This document shows, one piece after another, positions 1 to 5,220 of a stretch of DNA of 5,676 nucleotides (the stretch's first letter is position 1; each line of letters opens with the position of its first letter). This DNA comes from Candidatus Poseidoniaceae archaeon (GTDB lineage: Archaea; Thermoplasmatota; Poseidoniia; Poseidoniales; Poseidoniaceae). Location of the stretch: the NCBI GenBank assembly GCA_013330925.1, contig DUHJ01000008.1, positions 1,993 to 7,668 of the forward strand, written 5' to 3'. The position numbers and the translations under genes are program-made. The notes beneath the pieces were generated by a model. The model searched no databases, had not been told where the DNA came from, and worked only from the letters and a program-made list of their open reading frames with translations.

Positions 1-59
1 GAGCACCTCGACTGAGGTCCTCGTCCGCGTTTCTACGCCTTAACCCCTCAGGGTCGCCC

Positions 60-90
60 GCCCTGCCTGCGCTGCGGCGCAAGGCAGGGC
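60..90. terminator. Strong GC-rich hairpin, possible terminator of an upstream gene
   Basis: The left arm is 60-72 and the right arm 77-90. They pair over 13 base pairs with a single bulged A (81) and a TGCG tetraloop (73-76). No clear T-tract follows on the + strand, so this is not a textbook intrinsic terminator. It lies between a stop codon near the left edge (TGA at 13-15 in frame 1, or TAA at 41-43 in frame 2) and the start of the macro-domain gene. It could end an upstream + strand transcript or be a structured element in the leader of the next one. The pairing is seen directly; the role is inferred. Confidence 0.45.
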
Positions 91-104
91 TCAATTCCAC
101 ACCT

Positions 105-112
105 CATATGTA
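105..112 (+). promoter_or_regulatory. Possible archaeal TATA box for the macro-domain/cyclase operon
   Basis: The sequence CATATGTA lies in a short AT-rich patch between two GC-rich stretches. Its centre is about 26 bases upstream of the ATG at 134. That is the spacing expected of an archaeal TATA box if the transcript is leaderless and begins at that ATG. No purine-rich BRE element is obvious immediately upstream, so this is a weak, position-based call. Confidence 0.3.
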
Positions 113-150
113 CTCGTGCCTTTTCGGCCGTTCATGGCCGAACTGTACAT
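108..150. repeat. Nested inverted repeat around the first start codon
   Basis: An inner perfect 7-base inverted repeat (123-129 and 136-142) encloses the loop 130-135. The candidate start ATG (134-136) sits at the loop edge. An outer perfect 6-base inverted repeat (ATGTAC at 108-113, GTACAT at 145-150) flanks it. As DNA this could be an operator; as RNA it could hide the start codon. If translation instead begins at the ATG at 149, the whole element lies upstream of the gene. Confidence 0.4.
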
Positions 151-760
151 GGCGCGAACCTGCCGTCACGGCATCCTACGTGTTGTCGGTGGCGAACCGT
201 GGCACCACTCGGGTGATGTGCTCATCACGCCCGCCAACAATCGCCTCTCTGGCCGCGAAGGAATGGACGCTCGCATTCACGCGGAAGCCGGTGAAGAGAT
301 GACCCAGGCCACCCGGCAGATCTGCTTGGACCAAAGGAAGATCAACGCTCCCCCCTGCGCCGTGACCACCAACGTGGTCACCAGCCCCTTCGGACTCAGC
401 GACCGCTACAAGCACGTCATTCACGCCGTCGGGCCCGATTGCCGCCGTCCGAATCAGGACGAGCGACGTCGTGATTTGCTCCCGGAAACCTACGCCAACA
501 TTTTCGCGACGCTCGACACCTTGGGCGATGTGCGACACATCGTGTCCCCCCCGATATCGATGGGCGTGTTTGCCTACCCTCACCGCGAAGGAGCCAAGCT
601 GACCCTCGACATCATCCTGTCCAAGCTCGACGGGGAAGAGGACCCAGGGTTCAACGAGTACACCTTGGTGGTCAAGGACCGCAATTTCATCATGAACATG
701 CGCACGGTGTACCGTGAGAACGAGGACCAGTTCCCCGGTATGGACACCACCACGGCCTGA
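134..760 (+). CDS. Macro-domain protein (ADP-ribose/nucleotide-binding fold)
   Basis: This is a protein of about 208 residues consisting mostly of one macro domain, a fold that binds ADP-ribose and related nucleotides and in some members removes ADP-ribose or O-acetyl groups. Seen in order: GDVLITPANN (about residues 27-36), matching the family GDI/V...NAAN strand and Asn; GREGMDARIHAEAG (about 40-53), matching the ligand loop and following helix; VIHAVGP (about 95-101), a hallmark strand; and SPPISMGVFAYP (about 138-149), the second ligand loop. The first loop is normally glycine-rich (GGGVD); here it reads GREGMD, keeping the Asp but losing glycines. In the second loop the usual STG reads SMG. 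Hydrolase activity is therefore uncertain, though ligand binding remains plausible. Start: the ATG at 134 fits the possible TATA box; a GTG at 116 and an ATG at 149 are alternatives. The stop lies 9 bases before the diadenylate cyclase start, so co-transcription is likely. Confidence 0.82.
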   Translation: MAELYMARTCRHGILRVVGGEPWHHSGDVLITPANNRLSGREGMDARIHAEAGEEMTQATRQICLDQRKINAPPCAVTTNVVTSPFGLSDRYKHVIHAVGPDCRRPNQDERRRDLLPETYANIFATLDTLGDVRHIVSPPISMGVFAYPHREGAKLTLDIILSKLDGEEDPGFNEYTLVVKDRNFIMNMRTVYRENEDQFPGMDTTTA

Positions 761-769
761 GGTGGGCAC

Positions 770-1615
770 GTGGCGGTTCTGGCCGATCTTGTCGATGCCA
801 GCCTCGCAGGTCGTGCGTCGTACGACCGCGCCGTCCTGATTGGCACCAATTCCCGTTCGCTCCTTTCCGCGTTGGAACGTCTGCCAGCGTCCATGCCGCG
901 TGCGGTGTTGACCAGCCAACGCACGGTCATGGAAGCGGTGTTGGCCTCTGGTCAACCGTGCACGCTCCTTGAACAGCGTCTGACCTCACAGCGGCTCGGA
1001 CTGTTGACCCATCTTCATGACCTTGTCTTGCAGACCGTTGGTGAGCACCTCGCCTCGCGTGAGGAACGGTACCTCGTCATCCTCGCGGATCCGATTGAGG
1101 GCGTCCTCGACGTGGACACGGGTTCGCTCGATTCCCACAACCTCGTCTCCCTGGCGGAGGAAGCAGACGTCGAACTTGAGGTGCTGACGGCGGCCATCGG
1201 GTTGGCCCGACAGATCGCCGATCGCGGCCGTGAGGGGCATGCCATCGGTGCGTTGTTTGGAATTGGGAGCCTGCCGTCCATGCGACGTCATTCGAAGGCC
1301 TTGGTGCTCAACCCGTTCAAAGGCCATCCCGTGGCACGACGCGACATTCTGCGTGAGGACACCCACGAGACCATCTTGGAATTCGCATGGTTGGACGGAG
1401 CGATCCTGTTCAACCGGGCCGGTGTCGCCAGCGACGCGGGTCGATACATCCAGGTGACGACCGACGTCCCGCTCCACTCCGGTGAAGGAGGCCGGCATTT
1501 GGCCGCCAAGGCCCTGTCCATTCAAGCCGCCGCACTCGCAATTTGCGTCTCCAGCGGGGGGCGCATCAGCGTCTATTGGCGTGGGCGTACACGCTACAGC
1601 ATTCAGGTCAGTTGA
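770..1615 (+). CDS. dacZ: DacZ-type diadenylate cyclase (c-di-AMP synthase)
   Basis: This protein of 281 residues is predicted to join two ATP molecules into cyclic di-AMP, a second messenger tied to osmotic and potassium balance. Residues 1 to about 115 form an alpha/beta region resembling the pyruvate-kinase C-terminal-like domain of euryarchaeal DacZ. Residues about 130-281 form the DAC (DisA_N) domain. Visible motifs are REGHAIGALF (154-163), LNPFKGH (180-186), the catalytic LDGA (208-211), AGRYI (223-227), GGRHLAAKA (240-248) and a final SSGGRISVYWRGR (261-273). The second signature motif is usually RHR in bacterial cyclases; here it is RHL (242-244). DacZ was characterised in Haloferax volcanii and has this two-part layout without the DNA-binding region of bacterial DisA. 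The start is GTG at 770, preceded by a weak GGTGG at 761-765. The gene probably shares an operon with the macro-domain gene. Its 3' end overlaps the convergent gene by 8 bases. Confidence 0.88.
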   Translation: MAVLADLVDASLAGRASYDRAVLIGTNSRSLLSALERLPASMPRAVLTSQRTVMEAVLASGQPCTLLEQRLTSQRLGLLTHLHDLVLQTVGEHLASREERYLVILADPIEGVLDVDTGSLDSHNLVSLAEEADVELEVLTAAIGLARQIADRGREGHAIGALFGIGSLPSMRRHSKALVLNPFKGHPVARRDILREDTHETILEFAWLDGAILFNRAGVASDAGRYIQVTTDVPLHSGEGGRHLAAKALSIQAAALAICVSSGGRISVYWRGRTRYSIQVS

Positions 1616-2408
1616 GCCCTTCCATGCGGGCCACGGCCTCGGCCATGTTCAATTCACCACGAGCCACCTCGAGGGCCAGCGTGGAAGGCAAGGTCAGCCG
1701 TCCTTCGGTCCATTCCCTGCTTCGGCGTTGGACGTCACGCACCATGCCCTCCCAACGCGGATCGTCGGGCACCAACCCCATCGGTCGGCCTCGGAGACGA
1801 TGAATTCGACGCGCTGCGCCGATGTGGTCGTGACGGGCCAAGCCCTTGGAGGTGCGTCGTTCGTCGACGAGTTCAACGGCATGGCCGGTGTCGACGAGGT
1901 CCCGAAGGATCCTGTTGCGCACGCCCGGGTCACCGTCACCCACGCGCACCAACACCGGGCGGTCGTCGTGGGCTTCGCAGAGCCCCTGAACCACGCGACC
2001 CACGTCGTCGGGTCGATCCAATTGTTCGGCTCCTTCTTCGCGCCCGTCAACGGACCAGACCACGCCGGGCCTTGGTCCCGGGTCCACCCCCACCACCACG
2101 CGGCGTTGTCCCGTGCTGCCGCTTGTGCCGCGAAGGGCCTTCGCCAGATCAGCTTCCAGATGGGCGGGTCGAAGGCCGACGTCGTCTCCTGCCTGCTCCG
2201 CTGCGGTGGTCAGCACGACGGCCACGTCGTGAGGGACTTCTTCGCCCGTTTCGAGGTGGCATGGACGGTGCCCTTGCTCACGAAGGAGGATCAGCACGCG
2301 GTGCACCCACGTGAAATCAGCGCTTCGTACGCCGATGCGGGCCACGCTTCGGCCACGGTGCTCAGGGATTTGAAGGACGTCCCGCCGCCTGCTTTCCTCG
2401 GACATCAT
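1608..2408 (-). CDS. RNase H-fold (YqgF/RuvC-like) predicted nuclease with N-terminal domain
   Basis: A protein of about 266 residues from the ATG at 2408. The C-terminal half resembles the RNase H-like fold of YqgF/RuvC nucleases. VVVGVDPGPRPG (about 104-115) gives the first strand with its metal-binding Asp. VLVRVGDGDPG (about 152-162) is the second acidic strand. VELVDERRTS (about 178-187) matches the YqgF DERLTT motif. HDHIGAARRI (about 193-202) matches the last helix, with an Asp near the conserved position. The first 95 residues (for example TWVHRVLILLREQGHRP and EEVPHDVAVVLTTAAEQ) look like a separate alpha/beta domain that I do not recognise. Likely work is on nucleic acid; the substrate (junction, rRNA precursor or other) is unknown. 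The frame is open to 2681, but that part is antisense to hjc and is not expected to be coding. Other starts are ATG at 2405 and 2438; the last overlaps the hjc ATG. The long antisense + frame is histidine-rich and shadow-like. Confidence 0.68.
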   Translation of the reverse strand: MMSEESRRRDVLQIPEHRGRSVARIGVRSADFTWVHRVLILLREQGHRPCHLETGEEVPHDVAVVLTTAAEQAGDDVGLRPAHLEADLAKALRGTSGSTGQRRVVVGVDPGPRPGVVWSVDGREEGAEQLDRPDDVGRVVQGLCEAHDDRPVLVRVGDGDPGVRNRILRDLVDTGHAVELVDERRTSKGLARHDHIGAARRIHRLRGRPMGLVPDDPRWEGMVRDVQRRSREWTEGRLTLPSTLALEVARGELNMAEAVARMEGLN

Positions 2409-2436
2409 CAAAAACCCATGACGACGTTCTTCGCAC
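2409..2436. promoter_or_regulatory. Very short divergent control region between two nuclease genes
   Basis: Only 28 bases separate the preferred starts of the minus-strand YqgF/RuvC-like gene and hjc. No clear TATA box is visible inside it. An archaeal promoter for either gene, about 25-30 bases upstream of a leaderless start, would have to lie at the edge of, or inside, the opposite coding region. Confidence 0.4.
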
Positions 2437-3066
2437 ATGGGCACCGGAAGTGCATACGAACGTGAACTGCTGCATGTGCTGGCAGGAAGCCCCGACGGCG
2501 TCCATGCTGTCACCCGTTCGTGCACCCCTGAGGAACGCGTGCGCATGCGCTCCATCCTCGAGGCTCCTTTCTTGGTCGTTCGAGCGCCAGGAAGCGGCAC
2601 TGAAGGCACCGGAGATTTGCTCGTGCTTCGAGGTGACGCGGCTTTCCCCATCGAGGTGAAGTGCAGCCGAGAGCGGCGCATCTACCTCTCGGGTCGCACC
2701 TTGCTGCAATACGAAGCACTGGTGGCGACGGGAGAGCGCACGGGATTGATGCCGCTGTATGCCTTCAGGTTGAAGGGGACACGCGGCGATTCTTGGCGCA
2801 TTTTCCGCGTGGAAACGTCGCACGTCAGCGGTCACATGGAACGCCTTGTGGCGCACGTGCCCACGCTGCCGCTGACCGGGCGTGGGCGCCCTCATCTGGA
2901 TTGGGATCAGGGTCTCCCCCTGAATCGGTTCGTTCACCTCTTGAGCACCTTTGCGACGAGGAAGCCTTCGCTTGGTGTCCCCTCTTCCATGGCCAACGCC
3001 CCTGCGCTGGACGGGGGCTCGACCATGGACGTGGTGGCTTCGTTGCTCCGCGCACGAACGATGTAA
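2437..3066 (+). CDS. hjc: Archaeal Holliday junction resolvase Hjc
   Basis: A 209-residue protein of the restriction-endonuclease-like fold, predicted to cut four-way DNA junctions as a dimer during recombination and fork repair. Family landmarks: GSAYERELL (4-12) with the catalytic Glu8; VVRAPGSG (47-54), the conserved strand and serine loop; Asp60 in TGDLLVL; and the metal-binding PIEVKCSRERRIYL (71-84) with Glu73 and Lys75. The full E-D-ExK set is intact. It is longer than typical Hjc proteins (about 120-140 residues): there is an insertion at about residues 17-44 between the first helix and the VVRAP strand, and a C-terminal extension of about 65 residues from about 145. The start at 2437 is required to keep Glu8, and no earlier start exists in frame. 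The gene is divergent from the YqgF/RuvC-like gene and convergent with the zinc-ribbon gene. I see no Shine-Dalgarno site, so a leaderless transcript is likely. Confidence 0.87.
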   Translation: MGTGSAYERELLHVLAGSPDGVHAVTRSCTPEERVRMRSILEAPFLVVRAPGSGTEGTGDLLVLRGDAAFPIEVKCSRERRIYLSGRTLLQYEALVATGERTGLMPLYAFRLKGTRGDSWRIFRVETSHVSGHMERLVAHVPTLPLTGRGRPHLDWDQGLPLNRFVHLLSTFATRKPSLGVPSSMANAPALDGGSTMDVVASLLRARTM

Positions 3067-3069
3067 TGC

Positions 3070-3114
3070 GTATGTGCATACAAGGATTCCTTGTCTTCAA
3101 TTTGAATCAAATTG
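3070..3114. terminator. Three consecutive perfect dyads after hjc, probable terminator region
   Basis: Three perfect inverted repeats follow each other: 3070-3081 (GTATG/CATAC, 2-base spacer), 3081-3093 (CAAGGA/TCCTTG, 1-base spacer) and 3098-3114 (CAATTTGA/TCAAATTG, 1-base spacer). The tiny spacers mean the RNA hairpins would lose a few inner pairs, whereas DNA binding sites would not. The region is AT-rich and lies between the ends of two convergent genes. It fits a termination region, possibly bidirectional, though protein-binding dyads are also possible. Confidence 0.45.
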
Positions 3115-3148
3115 TTTGAGAATTTCATTGGGCAAATTCTTCCTCAAA
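3115..3148. repeat. Larger inverted repeat overlapping the zinc-ribbon gene stop codon
   Basis: TTTGAG (3115-3120) pairs with CTCAAA (3143-3148), and AATTT (3121-3125) pairs with AAATT (3134-3138), leaving an 8-base loop and a 4-base bulge (3139-3142). The right arm covers the last codons of the minus-strand gene. It probably works with the three dyads before it as a terminator between convergent genes. Confidence 0.35.
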
Positions 3149-3521
3149 GGACATCTCCGTCATCCTCGAGCCCCGCCAACAACCCTTCAGTTAGCTCCTG
3201 AGCAAACTCCATGCTTTCTTTCCAGCGCCGCCTTTGACGTCGGTATCCAAAACTGATGAAAGGCACAAACAGCAAGGCCGAAAAGAGGCCGATGAGGTCT
3301 GGATTGAATAACGTCACAGGGTACAATAAAATCAAAATTCCAATTTGTAGGTAAATCGTTGACGCTGCCCGATCGAACCAAGTGAATATGCCCCCATTAG
3401 TTTCCTCAACCATTTCCCCCCATTGGAATTCTTCCCCGCAATGCGGGCAAGCAAAGCGTCCTGGCCCCGCATCAGCCAGGTCCACCTTTCGGTTGCAATG
3501 TGGACACTGGATGACGACCAT
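3144..3521 (-). CDS. Small zinc-ribbon protein with two membrane segments
   Basis: A 125-residue protein of unknown function. The N-terminus carries a zinc ribbon of two CPHC knuckles (Cys6/Cys9 and Cys25/Cys28) spaced 15 residues apart. Two hydrophobic segments follow, at about 56-72 (IYLQIGILILLYPVTLF) and 76-92, separated by a very short turn, so both ends should be on the same side of the membrane. A basic stretch YRRQRRRWK (93-101) directly after the second segment suggests a cytoplasmic location for both ends. The tail is acidic (EDDGD). Base composition is clearly more AT-rich than in neighbouring genes; a 60-base stretch at 3301-3360 is about 32% GC. This fits relaxed selection or recent transfer. 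Zinc-ribbon plus TM proteins are common among uncharacterised archaeal genes, and I assign no function. The gene is convergent with hjc and read in the same direction as the protease upstream. Confidence 0.72.
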   Translation of the reverse strand: MVVIQCPHCNRKVDLADAGPGRFACPHCGEEFQWGEMVEETNGGIFTWFDRAASTIYLQIGILILLYPVTLFNPDLIGLFSALLFVPFISFGYRRQRRRWKESMEFAQELTEGLLAGLEDDGDVL

Positions 3522-3676
3522 GAAGTGGGATATTTGGGAATGCTCTAGATAAGGCGATATCCGTTGTGGCTTTCATGTCGCAAAGGAACTGATTCCGATT
3601 CCCACACCACCGAGATCATCGGCGTGGTCGTCTTGGGCGACACCACCACGGCGTCTTGGAACGACTGAGCACAACG
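3522..3676. other. Intergenic spacer with a hairpin and no convincing gene
   Basis: These 155 bases lie between the protease stop and the zinc-ribbon gene start, both on the minus strand. Composition changes inside it, from AT-rich (to about 3590) to GC-rich. An imperfect hairpin lies at 3623-3650: an 8-base stem (CGTGGTCG with CGAC plus CACG, 5-base bulge, 7-base loop) that could terminate the protease transcript. A short + strand frame from a TTG at 3564 to a TGA at 3666 has no recognisable motif, and I do not call it a gene. No tRNA-like structure was found. Confidence 0.4.
3545..3553 (-). promoter_or_regulatory. Possible TATA box for the zinc-ribbon gene
   Basis: Read on the minus strand, this stretch is CCTTATCTA-like and lies about 28 bases upstream of the ATG at 3521. 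That is the right distance for a leaderless archaeal transcript. No Shine-Dalgarno site is visible before the ATG. Position and AT content are the only support. Confidence 0.25.
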
Positions 3677-5137
3677 TCAGAGCAGGTACGGCAGGGCGAT
3701 CATCAGCACAAGCATACCAAAGAAGCCCAGCGACGTGAGTCCTGTGGCTTTCGACGCCATGTGAGCCGTACGCAACCCGCTGATGCTCCACATGTTGAGC
3801 CGCCGGCCCAAGCGCGCAATGCCTTCCAACAGACCATGCGTGACGTCCCTGAACATATGGCCCCCGTCGAAAGGAACCATCGGAATGAGGTTGGTGAATC
3901 CGAGCAGCAGGTTGACCCAGATGAGCCAGAAAAAGAGGTTGACGAGGATCAGCATGCCGTCGATGCCGAGGACGTTGGCCACCACGCCGTCACCCGCCAC
4001 CAAGAAGCCCTCTTCGATGGGATGGATGGCGACGCCTTGGAGTTCGAAGGGGACGAAGATCAGCCTCAGGGCGTGAATGGGTGTTGCGACAAGGCGCTGG
4101 GCGAGGCCCGCCTCGACGTTGGGGGAAAGCGGACCGGCCAGCCGATCGATGCCCACGGTTCCGTCCGCCACTTGCTGCACGCCGAGGAAAGCATCTCCGG
4201 TTTCGATGCCGTTCGCATCAAGCTGAGCCTCGCTCCATCCTTCTTCTGCGAAGTGTTCGCGTTTGTCGCTCAACCACGCTTCGGCGGTTCTGGTCTCACC
4301 GTCCAAATTCACCACGGTCAAGCTCACCGTGGTTCCCGCCTCCAACGTGGCAAGGGCTTCGGTGAAGGAGCCGTCGTCCACGATGACCATGTTGTCAATG
4401 GCCACAATCCGGTCCCAAGGCTCCAGTCCGGCTTCTTCGGCTCCGGTGCCCACGACGACGCCGCGAATGTGCACGCCCTCCTCAGCCGCGGCGAATTGGC
4501 TGGCGAGGCCACCCAACAACAGTAGGAGGATCATGGCGGCGAAGATGTTGGTCGCTGGGCCCGCAGCAAACATGCGCAAGCGCTCTCGTCGGGGCGCTTG
4601 CAGGAGCTCTTCGGATTGCGGCTCGGCAAAGGCACCGAGCGGCAGCGGGCCGAGCTGCAGCAGGCCGAAGGCGCGCACCCGCATGCCGTGGCCGCGCGCC
4701 AGCAGGCCGTGGCCGAATTCGTGGATGATCAAAGCCACGATGAAGGCCAAGGCGCCCCATCCCAAGGGAATCACCGGGTTCAGACCCGGGATGGCCACGA
4801 GTTCCGAGGGAGGTGGCGGTTCGGTGGTCGTGCCTTGCGTGACGGTGAGCACGAAACTGAGGACCACAAGCAACCCGGCCAGCAACATCGTGCTGACGCA
4901 AACCCACGTGGCGACTTCACCGTAGGCCCGCCAGAATTTGCGAGGCTTCGCCACTTTCTCCAGCAGACCCAAGCCACGTGAGGTCCGAACCATCAGCACG
5001 AAGCCGAGGGCCCGCGACGCATTCCAGCGGTCCAAAGTGCCGTTGGCTTCCCAGCGCCTGAGCATCGCCCACCACAGGAGGAAGGCGAAGAGCAACCACC
5101 GCCAACTGAAGTCGACGGCGCCCCACGTGCTGGCCAC
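3677..5137 (-). CDS. Site-2 protease family (M50) membrane metalloprotease with PDZ domain
   Basis: About 486 residues from the GTG at 5137. Members cut substrate proteins within the membrane, usually to release regulators. Seen in order: hydrophobic segments at about 10-26 and 77-99; a proline-rich loop (EPPPPSE, about 106-112); a third segment with the zinc-binding HEFGH (139-143); a fourth at about 194-218; a PDZ-like domain at about 219-290 (GVVVGTGAEEAGLEPWDRIV); a region of unknown role; a segment at about 396-415 leading into NLIPMVPFDGG (416-426), the family NxxPxxPxDGG motif with the third zinc ligand Asp424; and a final C-terminal segment (about 466-486). All catalytic residues are present. 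The frame is open to 5272, but that extra part runs antisense to the next gene and is polar and low-quality. The GTG has a purine-rich AGGGGAGG just upstream, though closer than usual. The target substrate cannot be told from this window. Confidence 0.9.
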   Translation of the reverse strand: MASTWGAVDFSWRWLLFAFLLWWAMLRRWEANGTLDRWNASRALGFVLMVRTSRGLGLLEKVAKPRKFWRAYGEVATWVCVSTMLLAGLLVVLSFVLTVTQGTTTEPPPPSELVAIPGLNPVIPLGWGALAFIVALIIHEFGHGLLARGHGMRVRAFGLLQLGPLPLGAFAEPQSEELLQAPRRERLRMFAAGPATNIFAAMILLLLLGGLASQFAAAEEGVHIRGVVVGTGAEEAGLEPWDRIVAIDNMVIVDDGSFTEALATLEAGTTVSLTVVNLDGETRTAEAWLSDKREHFAEEGWSEAQLDANGIETGDAFLGVQQVADGTVGIDRLAGPLSPNVEAGLAQRLVATPIHALRLIFVPFELQGVAIHPIEEGFLVAGDGVVANVLGIDGMLILVNLFFWLIWVNLLLGFTNLIPMVPFDGGHMFRDVTHGLLEGIARLGRRLNMWSISGLRTAHMASKATGLTSLGFFGMLVLMIALPYLL

Positions 5138-5220
5138 GCCCTCCCCTTCGCACGGTGTGCTATGAAGCCCTGTGCCGCGGCCGTCGTTTCCTTGAAGAGG
5201 GGTGGAGGACAGCAAAAGGC
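5138..5220. promoter_or_regulatory. Divergent intergenic region between the protease and the right-edge gene
   Basis: These 83 bases separate two divergent starts. Each strand carries a purine-rich Shine-Dalgarno-like run: AGGGGAGG on the minus strand (about 5140-5147), almost touching the GTG at 5137, and GGTGGAGG on the plus strand (5201-5208), 12 bases before the ATG at 5221. The two runs are partly complementary to each other. No convincing TATA box is seen for either gene. Confidence 0.4.

Noticed and set aside
1..43. C-terminal end of an upstream + strand gene
   Set aside because: Stops at 13-15 (frame 1) and 41-43 (frame 2) are both possible, but with so few codons visible neither frame can be supported as coding.
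176..955. A 259-codon minus-strand open frame antisense to the macro-domain and cyclase genes
   Set aside because: It runs across two well-supported + strand genes, has no recognisable motif, and is the expected mirror effect of GC-rich coding sequence.
1482..2465. A 327-codon + strand open frame across the YqgF/RuvC-like gene
   Set aside because: The translation is histidine- and alanine-rich without structure, while the minus strand shows GVDPG, VDERRTS and HDHIGAA motifs in register with an RNase H-like fold.
2409..2681. N-terminal extension of the YqgF/RuvC-like frame up to 2681
   Set aside because: It is antisense to the catalytic core of hjc and its translation is Ser/Arg-rich with no domain character.
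3585..3612. GATTCCGATTCCC, resembling a tRNA T-arm
   Set aside because: No matching acceptor, D-arm or anticodon arm can be built around it.
3656..4525. A 289-codon + strand open frame over the protease gene
   Set aside because: The minus strand has the complete M50 motif set; the + translation is a polar His/Asp/Gln-rich shadow.
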